Notes: generated by a model from the sequence alone, not told the origin. A stretch of DNA of 64,000 nucleotides from Dorea sp. (GCA_016295505.1 JAEDLC010000002.1:1-64000), one strand, 5' to 3'. Positions 19,213 to 28,834 are shown, counted from the first letter of the stretch. Numbers and translations: made by a program.

Positions 19213-20295
19213 CTATTTTACCAAAGATGACACACTCAGGACAAGTCCCATTTCTATCAGAAGAAAAACTGCTGACGTTCCTCCGTAGCTGATAAAGGGA
19301 AGTGTGATCCCGGTATTTGGAATGGTATTCGTCACGACTGCAATATTCAGGATCACCTGTATCATCATGTGTCCCATCGCCCCGGCTGCAATCAGTGCTC
19401 CAAACAGATCCACAGCATGTGTTGCGATGACAAAAAATCTCCAGATCAGGATCAGAAACAGAAACAGGATCACACAGGCTCCGACATATCCCAGTTCTTC
19501 ACAGATAATTGAAAATATCATATCATTCTGCGCTTCCGGAACAAATCCCAGCTTCTGAATGCTCTTTCCAAGTCCCTTTCCGAATAATCCACCGGACCCA
19601 ATCGCATATAACCCCTGCAGCGTCTGATATCCTTTTTCATATTTTTCCGGATTCTGCCATATGGCAAGCCGTTCCAGCCGATAGCTCTCCATTGCTAAAA
19701 ATATCGCCATGAATCCTGCTCCAAGTGCTGCCATTATAACAAACTGACCATATCTGGGGCTGGCGGCGAAGATCAGAATCACTGCGATTCCAAGAATGAT
19801 AATTGCCGTACTTAAGTTGCTTGCCCCCACCAGCGCAACCACCGGCAGAATCATCACAATAATCTTAAGCATCGTCCGCATCTTACCGATCTTTTCCACA
19901 TTTTTCGTTATCACATGTGCAAGAAACAGGATAACAGCCACTTTTGCAAATTCCGAGGGCTGAAAAGAAAACGGGCCCAAAGACAGCCATCTTTTGGACC
20001 CGTTATACTCATCTCCGATAAACAATACTGCCACTGACAACAATATTGCAGTAAAATATCCCAGGACAGCCACATGTTTCCAGATATGATAATCCATCCT
20101 GGCAACCATAAACATCCCCGCAATTCCCAAAAGTGTCGCAAACGCCTGCTTTTTCAGGTAATAGAACGAATCCTGAAACTTCACTTCTCCGTTATACGCA
20201 CTTGTACTGTACAGGATAACAAGACCTGCTGCCATGATCAGAATCAACGCGGCTAAAAGAGTATAATCATAACTTTTCTTTCTCGATTGTGCCAA
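19213..20295 (-). CDS. ftsW: FtsW/SpoVE-family SEDS peptidoglycan glycosyltransferase
   Basis: 360 residues with about ten membrane helices. SEDS-family hallmarks: GLVILYSTSAYNG near the start, VARMDYHIWKH, NGSKRWLSLGPFSFQPSEFAKVAVI, QNPEKYEKGYQTLQGLYAIGSGG-LFGKGLG, and GITLPFISYGGTSAVF near the end. It polymerises lipid II together with a class B PBP. Starts with TTG at 20295 (AAGGAG nine bases before). Whether it is the vegetative FtsW or the sporulation SpoVE cannot be settled from sequence, because a second SEDS gene lies at 29802. Confidence 0.93.
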   Translation of the reverse strand: MAQSRKKSYDYTLLAALILIMAAGLVILYSTSAYNGEVKFQDSFYYLKKQAFATLLGIAGMFMVARMDYHIWKHVAVLGYFTAILLSVAVLFIGDEYNGSKRWLSLGPFSFQPSEFAKVAVILFLAHVITKNVEKIGKMRTMLKIIVMILPVVALVGASNLSTAIIILGIAVILIFAASPRYGQFVIMAALGAGFMAIFLAMESYRLERLAIWQNPEKYEKGYQTLQGLYAIGSGGLFGKGLGKSIQKLGFVPEAQNDMIFSIICEELGYVGACVILFLFLILIWRFFVIATHAVDLFGALIAAGAMGHMMIQVILNIAVVTNTIPNTGITLPFISYGGTSAVFLLIEMGLVLSVSSLVK

Positions 20296-20308
20296 TATAT
20301 GCCACTCC

Positions 20309-21664
20309 TTATAAGGAATTTACAATCTCTTTAAATCTCTCTCCACGTACTTCATAGTTCGGGAACATTCCCCAGCTTGCACAGGCAGGTGAAAGCAGGA
20401 CTGCTTCACCAGGTTTGGCCAGCTTTGCTGCCATAAGCACCGCTTCGTCAAAAGTCTCTGCAAACAGGTAATCTTTAAATCCACATTTTTCTGCATCCGC
20501 AGCGATCTTTTCCCGGGTCGCACCCAGAAGAATCAGCTTTCTTACTTTTCCATCAAAACTGTTGATCCATTCTGTATATTCGGATCCTTTATCATATCCA
20601 CCGCCAATCAGTATCGTTGGGCGGTTCATAGCCTGAATTCCCTTGATGGCAGCATCCGGATTGGTTCCTTTGGAATCATTGTAATATACAACACCTTTTT
20701 TCTCTGTAACATACTCTATCCGGTGTTCTACTCCTTTAAATTCCCTGACACTTCTGCTGATCACATCCATCGGCACTCCGTATACTGCAGCCATGGCAGC
20801 TGCAGCCATTACATTTTCATGATTGTGTGTTCCGAGTATCTGCAGTTCATCCACATGACAGATTTTTGCTTCTGTTCCTTCATAATGATATATGATATTG
20901 CCGTCTTCAAGATAAATTCCCTCTTCTAGTTTACGCTGACTGCTGAAATATAGAACCTTTGCTTTCACATTCTTTCCAAACTCTCTCGTCAGTTCATCCT
21001 CATAATTCAGAATACAGTAATCTTCCTCCGTCTGATTTTCAGCAATCTTCTTCTTAGCATTCACATACGCTTCCATCGTATGATGGCGGTTCAGATGATC
21101 CGGTGTAAAATTCAGAATTGCGCTTACTCTTGGTCTGAAATCCACGATACTCTCCAGCTGAAAGCTGCTCATCTCAGCAACTGTGATCGTCTCTTCTGTC
21201 ATCTCAGACACAACTGTTGTGTATGGTGTTCCGATGTTCCCTACCACAAAAACATTATCCTGATAATTTTTCATGATTTCACCAAGAAGAGAAGTTGTTG
21301 TTGTCTTTCCATTGGTCCCGGTAATTGCAAGGACATCGCCTTTTCCAAACTGATAAGCAAGTTCCACCTCGCCAATCACCTGTACACCACGTCTTCTCAT
21401 CTCGTCAATCACCGGAAGATCAGTCGGAACCCCCGGACTTAAGATGGTAATATCAAGACCGTCCAGAAGTGCTTCCGGAAAAGCACCGATAACAATCTGC
21501 GCCTTGCTGTCTTTCCCAATCTGTTCACGGATCTTATCTTCTGTCAGCTTTTCGTTTCCATCATAAAGCACAACATCTGCTCCATGCTGCTCCAGGATCT
21601 TTCCTGCTCCGATTCCGCTGATTCCAAGACCAAATACCAGTACTTTCTTCTCTGTTACTTCCAT
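20309..21664 (-). CDS. murD: UDP-N-acetylmuramoyl-L-alanine--D-glutamate ligase
   Basis: 451 residues, the full MurD length. It adds D-glutamate to UDP-MurNAc-L-Ala in the cytoplasm. The N-terminal UDP-binding domain (LVFGLGISGIGAGKIL) is followed by the ATP-binding domain with GTNGKTTTTSLLGEI near residue 115 and MSSFQLESI, and a C-terminal ligase domain with EHRIEYV and NDSKGTNPDA. Start ATG with AGGAGG. It lies between mraY and the ftsW-family gene with short gaps, as one operon. Confidence 0.97.
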   Translation of the reverse strand: MEVTEKKVLVFGLGISGIGAGKILEQHGADVVLYDGNEKLTEDKIREQIGKDSKAQIVIGAFPEALLDGLDITILSPGVPTDLPVIDEMRRRGVQVIGEVELAYQFGKGDVLAITGTNGKTTTTSLLGEIMKNYQDNVFVVGNIGTPYTTVVSEMTEETITVAEMSSFQLESIVDFRPRVSAILNFTPDHLNRHHTMEAYVNAKKKIAENQTEEDYCILNYEDELTREFGKNVKAKVLYFSSQRKLEEGIYLEDGNIIYHYEGTEAKICHVDELQILGTHNHENVMAAAAMAAVYGVPMDVISRSVREFKGVEHRIEYVTEKKGVVYYNDSKGTNPDAAIKGIQAMNRPTILIGGGYDKGSEYTEWINSFDGKVRKLILLGATREKIAADAEKCGFKDYLFAETFDEAVLMAAKLAKPGEAVLLSPACASWGMFPNYEVRGERFKEIVNSL

Positions 21665-21673
21665 AATCTCCTC

Positions 21674-22630
21674 CTACATAGCCATCAATGCGATCAGGCA
21701 CAGAATTGCTGTAATAATTGAAAACACCGCCACAACTCTTGTTTCAGACCAGCCGCATAATTCAAAATGATGATGAATCGGCGCCATCTTAAAGAAACGT
21801 TTGCCGCCTGTCTTTTTAAAATATGTGACCTGAATCATGACAGATAACACTTCAACCAGATAAATAAGTCCTACGATTACAATAAAGATCGGCATCTGCA
21901 GCATATATGCCGCCGATGCAACAAATCCTCCCAGCGCGAGGGATCCGGTATCTCCCATAAATACACTGGCCGGATACACATTAAACAGCAAAAATCCAAG
22001 AAGTGCTCCGACAACAGCACAGGTAATTGGTGTGATTCCGCTGTTCGTTCCGATCGCGACTACGGTAAAGAATGTTGCCACCAGCACCGTAACACTGGAT
22101 GCAAGACCATCCAGTCCATCCGTAAAATTCACACCATTTACTGTTCCGATCACTACAATGAACATCAATGGAATTGCAAGCCATCCGATATCAAGATATT
22201 TTCCTCCCGTAAATGGGATCAGCATTGCAAGGGAAACGGTTGAATAGCGTACCATATAAAATGCAAATATCGCTGTAACTACAATCTGAAGTGCCATCTT
22301 CTGCTTTGGATACAATCCATCTGAGCGCTTCATCACGACTTTCAGATAATCATCCAGAAATCCGATCAGCCCGAATCCCAGTGTCATAAACAGAATCGGA
22401 ATGATCTGGGGATAACTTCTTATATAAACCACAGATGTGATCACTACTGCAAGAAGAATGATCACTCCCCCCATTGTTGGGGTTCCTGCTTTTTTCAAAT
22501 GAGACTGCACTCCCTCAACTCTCTCCGTCTGTCCCATCTTCAGTTTTCTGAGTACCGGAATGATCAACGGTCCCATTGCCGCACTCAGCACAAATGCGAT
22601 CAGTACCGGAATAAATATTGTATAATCCAT
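21674..22630 (-). CDS. mraY: Phospho-N-acetylmuramoyl-pentapeptide transferase
   Basis: 318 residues with about ten membrane helices. MraY makes lipid I from UDP-MurNAc-pentapeptide and undecaprenyl phosphate. Motifs: GTPTMGG near residue 50, the first aspartate pair in GFLDDYLKV near 90, NFTDGLDGLA near 168, FMGDTGSLALGG near 225 and the histidine cluster MAPIHHHFE near 288. It lies 9 bp upstream of murD. Confidence 0.97.
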   Translation of the reverse strand: MDYTIFIPVLIAFVLSAAMGPLIIPVLRKLKMGQTERVEGVQSHLKKAGTPTMGGVIILLAVVITSVVYIRSYPQIIPILFMTLGFGLIGFLDDYLKVVMKRSDGLYPKQKMALQIVVTAIFAFYMVRYSTVSLAMLIPFTGGKYLDIGWLAIPLMFIVVIGTVNGVNFTDGLDGLASSVTVLVATFFTVVAIGTNSGITPITCAVVGALLGFLLFNVYPASVFMGDTGSLALGGFVASAAYMLQMPIFIVIVGLIYLVEVLSVMIQVTYFKKTGGKRFFKMAPIHHHFELCGWSETRVVAVFSIITAILCLIALMAM

Positions 22631-22695
22631 AACCCACCTCTTCGCTTCTTTTGTTAATCAGTTATTTCCTAACTTTACCTAGTATACTGCATTTC

Positions 22696-24417
22696 TTATT
22701 CTTTTTCAATGCCAAGATACGGTAATATATTTTCAAAAATATTACCGATCACAGGCGCCGCGATCGTTCCTCCGTAATATACTCCCTGCGGATTATAGAT
22801 CACACACATGCCCAGAATCTGAGGATCATCTGCCGGAGCAAAGCCAATAAAAGATGAAATATACTTATTTGCACTTCTCGGAAGTGTCTGTGAAGTCGCC
22901 GTCTTTCCTCCGATCCGGTATCCTTCCACATACGCATTCTTTCCGGACCCTTCCGCAACAACACTTTCCAGCAGCATTCTCATGGTTGCAGATGTTTCCT
23001 CAGACACTATATTGTTTTTTTCTTCATATTCAAATGTCTTTATTTCTTCCCCGTCTTTTTCTAATACCCGAACCCCCAGATGAGGAGTCACACGCCGGCC
23101 TCCATTGATCAGGGAACTTACCGTTGTTGCCAGCTGGATCGGCGTAATCTGAAAAGACTGTCCAAAACTCATGGTAGCAAGTTCCACAAGTCCGATATTC
23201 TCTTTTTTGTGCATAATAGTTCCGGCTTCACCCGGAAGATCTACTCCTGTCAGACTCATCAGTCCAAACTGCTGAAAATATTTATAGAAGTTATCTGCGC
23301 CGAGTCTGAGTCCGACATCTATAAATACCGGATTACAGGAATTCTGTATCCCCTGAACAAATGTCTCCGCGCCATGTCCTCCAACCTTGTGACATCGAAT
23401 CTTACGATCCTCCACCACCCGGTATCCCGGGCAGGAAAATGTATCATCCAGCTTTACAGCACCTTCTTCCAGTCCGGCAGAAGCAGTAATGATCTTAAAT
23501 GTAGATCCCGGCTCGTAAGTATCATTAATACATCCATTTCTCCACATCTGATTCAATGCTTCCTGTTTTTCTTCTTCAGACATGTTCTGCTCCTCCTGTG
23601 TACTCAGTTCAAACGGCGTATTCAGGTTAAACTCAGGAACATTCACCATCGCCAGAATCTCCCCATTCTGCGGATTCATCAGTATGATGGCAACTTTATC
23701 CGCCTGCTTTTCTTCCATCACTTTTTCTGCCATCTGCTGAGCATACATCTGAATATTTGCATCCATACTGATCTGCAGCGTATTTCCGGCCACCGGTTCC
23801 ACCCTGTCTTCTGCTACTCCTTCAAGTTCCACTCCTCTGGCGTCAGTTGTCGTAAGAATCGTTCCATTGATCCCCTTCAGATACTCCTCATACTTTACCT
23901 CCAGCCCGATAATCCCCTGATTATCACCACCAGTGAAGCCTAAAACCCTGGATGCCAGTTCATTATATGGATAATATCTCTTAAAGTCCTCATCCACTTT
24001 GACTCCATCCAGTTCCATGTTACGAATCGCATCTCCTGTTTCCTTATCTACATTTGTCTTGATCCTCTCCATCGAAGATACCTTTTCCACACGTTTGCGG
24101 ACCGTTTCTTCATCCATATCCAGCGCAGCAGCCAGCTTATTGATTACAGTCTCCGGGTCTTTCACCTGGCTGTGAATCACAGAGATCGTACAGACGGTGC
24201 GATTGGTCGCAAGTATCTTTCCGTTGCAATCAATAATCTCCCCTCTCGCGGCCTTGATCTCCCGTTCCCTCTCATGAAGTGCTTCTGCTTTTTTCTGATA
24301 ATAATCCGCCTTCCAGATCATAAGATAGGCCAGCCTGCCCATAAGCCCCAGAATCAGAATCATGGCTCCGACAAATACGACCAGTACTTTCTTCTTATTA
24401 TATGTTTTGTTTTTCAC
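22696..24417 (-). CDS. Class B penicillin-binding protein (FtsI/SpoVD family), second of a tandem pair
   Basis: About 573 residues. A single N-terminal membrane helix is followed by the dimerisation domain and a transpeptidase domain. It shows the nucleophile motif GSTFK, SCN and, unusually, KTATS where KTGTA/S is expected. It lacks C-terminal PASTA repeats. The start is most likely the GTG at 24417; a TTG at 24423 is also possible. Both sit in the T-run of a strong hairpin, whose 3' arm holds the ribosome site. It cross-links peptidoglycan with an FtsW-type partner. Being the second copy it may be the sporulation-specific SpoVD counterpart, but that is inference. Confidence 0.88.
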   Translation of the reverse strand: MKNKTYNKKKVLVVFVGAMILILGLMGRLAYLMIWKADYYQKKAEALHEREREIKAARGEIIDCNGKILATNRTVCTISVIHSQVKDPETVINKLAAALDMDEETVRKRVEKVSSMERIKTNVDKETGDAIRNMELDGVKVDEDFKRYYPYNELASRVLGFTGGDNQGIIGLEVKYEEYLKGINGTILTTTDARGVELEGVAEDRVEPVAGNTLQISMDANIQMYAQQMAEKVMEEKQADKVAIILMNPQNGEILAMVNVPEFNLNTPFELSTQEEQNMSEEEKQEALNQMWRNGCINDTYEPGSTFKIITASAGLEEGAVKLDDTFSCPGYRVVEDRKIRCHKVGGHGAETFVQGIQNSCNPVFIDVGLRLGADNFYKYFQQFGLMSLTGVDLPGEAGTIMHKKENIGLVELATMSFGQSFQITPIQLATTVSSLINGGRRVTPHLGVRVLEKDGEEIKTFEYEEKNNIVSEETSATMRMLLESVVAEGSGKNAYVEGYRIGGKTATSQTLPRSANKYISSFIGFAPADDPQILGMCVIYNPQGVYYGGTIAAPVIGNIFENILPYLGIEKE

Positions 24418-24419
24418 AA

Positions 24420-24473
24420 ACAAAAAACCTCACAAAAGCTGTTTTTATAACTTATTACTGCTTTTGCAAGGTT
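24420..24473 (-). terminator. Terminator-like hairpin between the two PBP genes, carrying the ribosome site
   Basis: Minus strand: AACCT-TG-CAAAAGC (24473-24460) pairs with GCTTTTG-TG-AGGTT (24440-24426), then a T-run. The 3' arm contains GTGAGG, the only plausible ribosome site of the next PBP gene. It could be a terminator, attenuator or translational switch. Confidence 0.7.
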
Positions 24474-24491
24474 ATTCTGATTAATATTGAC

Positions 24492-26351
24492 TTATTCCTG
24501 AACCTGATCCGTCTCATCCGTTGTCATTTTTTCAACCCCAAGATAAGGGAATATCTCTGACATGATCCCAGATGCCATTTCTGTCGCATAGGAACTGGAT
24601 GCCTGCTCTGCAACATTCGGTTCATCGATTACTACATATACAACCACCTGTGGATTTTCCTGCGGAGCATATCCGATAAAGGATACCAGATACTTTCCAT
24701 TTCCTCGCGGAAGTTTTTCCGCCGTACCTGTTTTTCCTCCAATGTCATATCCTTCCACTCCCGCAGAAGACCCGGTACCTTCCTCTACAACCCCACGCAT
24801 ATAATCTTTGATAATCTCACTGGTTTCTTCCGAAATAGTTTTCTTTAATAAGACAGGATCTTTATTCTCTGTTACATTTCCATTTTCATCCTGTATCTGT
24901 TTGACCACATGCGGTTTATAATAATTTCCTCCATTGATCAAAGAACAAAATGATGCTGCAAGCTGCGTCATTGTCACATTAAAATTCTGTCCGAATGCAT
25001 TCGTGGCAAGACTGGCCGCATCCATGTTTTCCGGTGTATACAAAAGACCTTCTGTAGTTCCTTCTCCCGGAAGATCAATTCCCGTATACTCTCCAAATCC
25101 AAACAGCTTCTGATATCGGCAGAATTCTTCTGCCCCGAGGCTGGCTCCAATCTGCATCAATGCTACGTTACATGAATTTTCCAGAGATTGTTTCAACGTC
25201 TCCGGTCCATGACCCGACCGGTTGCTGCAATGAATGTCATGATCTCCCACATGCATAACACCGCCGCACACATAACCTTCATCCCCGGTAAGCACTCCGG
25301 TCTCCAGACCTGCTGCAATTGTAAAAGGCTTAAACGTTGATCCCGGTTCGTAGGTATTGCTGACACAGAAATTATTCCACAGTTCATTCAGTGCATTTAC
25401 TTTTTCTTCGTCTGTCATCTGCTCCAGCTCTTCTTCCGAATAGTAGGCAGACAGATCTCTTGGGCTGTTCAGATCATAATTCGGATATGATGCTTCCGCC
25501 AGTATCTCTCCATTTTGAGGATTCATAACAATAACTGCCGTATTTTTACTTCCCTCACCTTTTGACGCCTCATTCTTGTGTGCCTCATTAAATGCCAGGA
25601 TATACTTTTCAACAATGCTCTGCACCTGAAGATCAATCGTTGACACAACAGTACTTCCGTTATCCGGTTCTTTCACTGTACGTTCAAATGTAGAACTTTC
25701 ATCCAGATAACCGTATTCTCTTCCGTCTGTTCCATTCAGAATGGAATTATAAGAAGCCTCTATTCCGTTGCTTCCCACATTACCATCTACTGTAAATCCG
25801 ATCACATCACTTGCAAGCGTATTATACGGATATTTTCTCACATAATCTTCTTCCAGCCATATTCCTTTTACGTCCGGATAATTCTTTTCATCCGCATCTA
25901 TCTTTTCAAACTTCTGCGCGGTATCATAATCAACTCCCTTTTTCAGGACACTATATCTGCTTGACGGCTTATCCTCCATAAGCTTACGGACATCTTCTTC
26001 ATCGATTTCAAAACAATCCGTCAGCACCTGAATCGTTGGTTCGATATAATCCTCATCGCTCAGCATCACTTTTACATCCAGGACAACGTTGTAGACTCTT
26101 TCGCTGGTTGCAATCTTAGTCCCGTTGCGATCAACAATATCTCCTCGTTTATACGGAATGGTCCGATTATTATACTGTTGTTGATCCAATACCACCTTCG
26201 TATATTTTTCTCCACTCGATGCGTTGATATATGTAATTCTTCCCACCAGAAAAACAAAAGCCAGTACTATTCCCATAAAGAGCAATACCAGCTTTTTCTG
26301 CATGAATTTTGATATCTTTTTCTTAAACGGATTCTTTTTCTGTCTTGCCAT
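24492..26351 (-). CDS. ftsI: Class B penicillin-binding protein (FtsI family), first of a tandem pair
   Basis: 619 residues with a cytoplasmic basic N-terminus (MARQKKNPFKKKISKFMQKK), one membrane helix at about 20-40, a PBP dimer domain (about 50-240) and a transpeptidase domain. Active-site motifs: GSTFK near residue 335, NSCN near 390 and the canonical KTGTAE near 550. No PASTA repeats. It follows the ftsL-like gene by 9 bp and precedes the second PBP gene, from which it is separated by the hairpin at 24420-24473. It is the better candidate for the vegetative septal transpeptidase. Confidence 0.92.
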   Translation of the reverse strand: MARQKKNPFKKKISKFMQKKLVLLFMGIVLAFVFLVGRITYINASSGEKYTKVVLDQQQYNNRTIPYKRGDIVDRNGTKIATSERVYNVVLDVKVMLSDEDYIEPTIQVLTDCFEIDEEDVRKLMEDKPSSRYSVLKKGVDYDTAQKFEKIDADEKNYPDVKGIWLEEDYVRKYPYNTLASDVIGFTVDGNVGSNGIEASYNSILNGTDGREYGYLDESSTFERTVKEPDNGSTVVSTIDLQVQSIVEKYILAFNEAHKNEASKGEGSKNTAVIVMNPQNGEILAEASYPNYDLNSPRDLSAYYSEEELEQMTDEEKVNALNELWNNFCVSNTYEPGSTFKPFTIAAGLETGVLTGDEGYVCGGVMHVGDHDIHCSNRSGHGPETLKQSLENSCNVALMQIGASLGAEEFCRYQKLFGFGEYTGIDLPGEGTTEGLLYTPENMDAASLATNAFGQNFNVTMTQLAASFCSLINGGNYYKPHVVKQIQDENGNVTENKDPVLLKKTISEETSEIIKDYMRGVVEEGTGSSAGVEGYDIGGKTGTAEKLPRGNGKYLVSFIGYAPQENPQVVVYVVIDEPNVAEQASSSYATEMASGIMSEIFPYLGVEKMTTDETDQVQE

Positions 26352-26359
26352 AATTTCTC

Positions 26360-26911
26360 CTACTTTTTATTCTTGTCTGACTGAGCAAGCACACCGTCTT
26401 CCGGAATATCCTCATACTGTTTTACATAATCAGTCGCAGGATCTTCATATTCTATGATCTGCTCAGGAGAAGCATATACCATACCAAGTTCTCCCTCTGC
26501 TTTTTCTCTTACCTCTTCCAGATTCACTGAATCCATTACCGCATTGTACCTGGTCGTATTCTCTTCCTTCAGATTGGCCAGTTCTTCCTGCATTGCCGTA
26601 ATATGCTTCGACCGGCTGGTGATGCTGGACTGAAGTTTTACATAATTTACACATACGATCAGCGCGAGCACAGCCGCAACTGCAAGAAACACTACATATG
26701 TGCGATTCATGATAAGAGCCTGTTTTCGATTTCTGCGTACCTGATTGCTTACTTGCTTCTTAGGTTTTGCGGGTGACTCATGACGACGCGGTGCATACTC
26801 CGGCTGTGTTGCAACATTTCCATACTGATATGCCTGTCTTCCTGTATAAGTTTCAGCACTTCTGCTTCTATACTGCTGTCTGCTGCGTGAATAATTCTGT
26901 CTTGCTGCCAT
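26360..26911 (-). CDS. ftsL: FtsL-like septum protein
   Basis: About 183 residues, bitopic. A long, basic, Tyr/Arg/Gln-rich cytoplasmic tail (about 1-65) precedes one membrane helix (YVVFLAVAAVLALIVCVNYV). A leucine-rich coiled coil follows (MQEELANLKEENTTRYNAV), then an acidic tail. Position between rsmH and ftsI, plus topology, identify it as the FtsL counterpart that pairs with FtsQ and a DivIC/FtsB-like protein; the sequence itself is poorly conserved. Start taken at the ATG at 26911, with AGGGG eight bases before, rather than the GTG three codons earlier. Confidence 0.8.
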   Translation of the reverse strand: MAARQNYSRSRQQYRSRSAETYTGRQAYQYGNVATQPEYAPRRHESPAKPKKQVSNQVRRNRKQALIMNRTYVVFLAVAAVLALIVCVNYVKLQSSITSRSKHITAMQEELANLKEENTTRYNAVMDSVNLEEVREKAEGELGMVYASPEQIIEYEDPATDYVKQYEDIPEDGVLAQSDKNKK

Positions 26912-26947
26912 ATACGCCACCCCTTTCTATCATTTTTTCAACCCATT

Positions 26948-27883
26948 CTAACAGCGCTCAAATATACGTAATTTGGCACTTTTTGAACGACTGTTATTTT
27001 CCATTTCTTCTGCACCTGGCAGAATAGGCTTTCTGGTAACAATACTCCCCTTGGACACTTTCCCACATACACATACAGGAAAGTCCGGCGGACAGGTACA
27101 TGGATTCTCATTTTTCTTAAATGCACTCTTTACGATCCTGTCCTCCAGCGAATGAAATGTGATAATACACAACCTTCCACCCGGATTCAATATGTCTATC
27201 ATATCATCCAATGAATCCCGCAGAACATCCAACTCCCTGTTCAGTTCAATACGGATAGCCTGGAATGTCCGTTTTGCCGGATGCCCAGACTTTTTCTGAT
27301 ACTTCATTGGTATTGAGGCCCTGATAATCTCTGTCAGCTGGCCTGTAGTCTCGATTGGTCTCTTACCGCGTTCTGCCACGATATGTTTTGCAATATTCTT
27401 GGCAAACTTGTCCTCGCCATAGTCTCTGATCACGCGGTAGAGATCCATCTCTGAGTAGTCATTGACGATGTCCCTGGCTGTCATTTTCTGACGTGTATCC
27501 ATCCGCATATCCAGAGGTGCATCTTCGCGATAGGAAAATCCACGTTCTGCCGTATCTAACTGATAAGATGATACGCCCAGATCAAGGATGATTCCGTCGA
27601 CCTTGTCAATTCCTAATTCCCGGAGCCTTGACTTCATATCACAATAGTTGCTCCTGACTATTGTAACCTTCTCCCCGAAGTCTTTTAAGCGGGCGCCTGC
27701 CGCCTCGATCGCAGCCGCGTCCTGGTCTATTCCTACAATACTCCCCTTTTCACCGAGGCGTCTGCATACTTCATAAGCATGTCCGCCTCCACCAAGCGTG
27801 CCATCTACATAGATGCCATCCGGCCTGATGTTTAATCCATCAATTGTTTCATTCAGTAATACTGATTTGTGTTCGAATCCCAT
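26948..27883 (-). CDS. rsmH: 16S rRNA (cytosine1402-N4)-methyltransferase
   Basis: 311 residues, standard RsmH/MraW. SAM-binding segment [16 protein letters not shown] near residue 27, [24 protein letters not shown], and the C-terminal [10 protein letters not shown] cysteine cluster, [12 protein letters not shown] (about residues 270-281), is typical of the Gram-positive form. It methylates C1402 in the decoding centre. It follows mraZ by 11 bp and is probably under MraZ control. Confidence 0.97.
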   Translation of the reverse strand: MGFEHKSVLLNETIDGLNIRPDGIYVDGTLGGGGHAYEVCRRLGEKGSIVGIDQDAAAIEAAGARLKDFGEKVTIVRSNYCDMKSRLRELGIDKVDGIILDLGVSSYQLDTAERGFSYREDAPLDMRMDTRQKMTARDIVNDYSEMDLYRVIRDYGEDKFAKNIAKHIVAERGKRPIETTGQLTEIIRASIPMKYQKKSGHPAKRTFQAIRIELNRELDVLRDSLDDMIDILNPGGRLCIITFHSLEDRIVKSAFKKNENPCTCPPDFPVCVCGKVSKGSIVTRKPILPGAEEMENNSRSKSAKLRIFERC

Positions 27884-27894
27884 ATCTTCTCCCT

Positions 27895-28335
27895 CTAGAT
27901 ACTGAATCCACTCGCTTCCATATCAGATGCAATATCTTCAATGTTAAGTTCCACTTCAGCATTCTTTTCTTCCCATCTTGCCTTGTCCCAGATCTCGGCA
28001 CGCTTCCCCATACCGATAAATACGACTTCTTTATCCAGGTGTGCAAATTCTCTCAAAACAGAAGGAATTAACGTTCTTCCCTGCTTGTCAAGGTCGCCGT
28101 CTGTAGCACTTCCCTGAAAAAAATATGCAAGAGCACGGGCTTTTTTATCCGTGGTGGTTGGTAAGGCGTTCAGTTTTGCTTCGAAGGTGTTCCATTCGTT
28201 TTCCGGGTATACATAAAGGCAATTCTCCATTCCTTTTGTTATGACGAAATTCTCCCCTAGATCGTCACGAAACTTTGCAGGAATGATAAGTCTTCCCTTT
28301 GCGTCAATATTATGACTGTACTCTCCTTTCAACAT
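27895..28335 (-). CDS. mraZ: Transcriptional regulator MraZ
   Basis: About 146 residues. Two SpoVT/AbrB-like repeats, each ending in the DxxGR motif: [15 protein letters not shown] near residue 10 and [15 protein letters not shown] near 85. MraZ represses or tunes the dcw operon by binding direct repeats in its own leader. Start set at the ATG at 28335 (MLKGEYSH), which matches the family N-terminus; the GTG three codons upstream lies in the ribosome site. It is the first gene of the dcw operon. Confidence 0.95.
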   Translation of the reverse strand: MLKGEYSHNIDAKGRLIIPAKFRDDLGENFVITKGMENCLYVYPENEWNTFEAKLNALPTTTDKKARALAYFFQGSATDGDLDKQGRTLIPSVLREFAHLDKEVVFIGMGKRAEIWDKARWEEKNAEVELNIEDIASDMEASGFSI

Positions 28336-28361
28336 TGAACTCACCCTCTTTCAGTGGCCTT

Positions 28362-28417
28362 CCACTTTCTTGCCACTTTGCTCCACTTCTCACCACTTTC
28401 TACCACTTGAAACCATT
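28362..28417 (-). promoter_or_regulatory. MraZ-box operator array
   Basis: Five copies of AAGTGG (minus strand) start on the plus strand as CCACTT at 28362, 28373, 28383, 28393 and 28403. The last four are exactly 10 bp apart. A degenerate sixth (AATGG) lies at 28413. Helically phased GTGG repeats upstream of mraZ are the known binding sites of MraZ. Confidence 0.85.
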
Positions 28418-28443
28418 GTAAACTACTTTTTTATCGTTTTCAA
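28415..28443 (-). promoter_or_regulatory. dcw operon promoter (mraZ)
   Basis: Minus strand: -35 TTGAAA (28443-28438), 17-bp spacer, -10 TACAAT (28420-28415). The -10 touches the sixth degenerate MraZ box, so bound MraZ would cover the start site. Confidence 0.8.
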
Positions 28444-28465
28444 GCCCTTTTTATAAAAATTGGCA

Positions 28466-28496
28466 CAAAAAAAGAACCTCACATTGCAAGATTCTT
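28466..28496 (-). terminator. Terminator after the 85-residue membrane protein gene
   Basis: Minus strand: AAGAATCT pairs with AGGTTCTT (one G-U pair), then seven T. It separates this gene from the dcw promoter. Confidence 0.75.
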
Positions 28497-28520
28497 TTTC
28501 ATTCTTATTAGACTTTTCTT

Positions 28521-28778
28521 TTATTCTCCATCTGCCACTTCAAGTTCAGAAAGACTCTGACTCAATTCATCAAGTGCGGAATAATCAATCGCCACTTCTT
28601 CTTTCGGCTTCTTTGCCTGATATGACGAAAATGCAGAATATCCGAATCCTCCCACCAGTGCAACAGCAACCAGGGCGATCACACAACGGCTTACCAGCTT
28701 CTGAATTCTGGCTTTTTTCATAATTTGCTTACGATTTGCTTTTTCTTTCTTATATCTGTCAACTTTTTCCTGACTCAT
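28521..28778 (-). CDS. Small single-pass membrane protein of unknown function
   Basis: 85 residues: a basic N-terminus (VDRYKKEKANRKQIMKKARIQ), one membrane helix at about 30-50 (CVIALVAVALVGGFGYSAF) and a short acidic outer tail (ALDELSQSLSELEVADGE). No known family recognised. It is a monocistronic gene placed between the DegV gene and the mraZ promoter, with its own terminator, and has an AAGGAG ribosome site. Confidence 0.65.
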   Translation of the reverse strand: MSQEKVDRYKKEKANRKQIMKKARIQKLVSRCVIALVAVALVGGFGYSAFSSYQAKKPKEEVAIDYSALDELSQSLSELEVADGE

Positions 28779-28834
28779 AATATCCGGCTCCTTCTGTTCA
28801 ATAACTAAAAGTTATTTTATCACAACTGCAGAAA

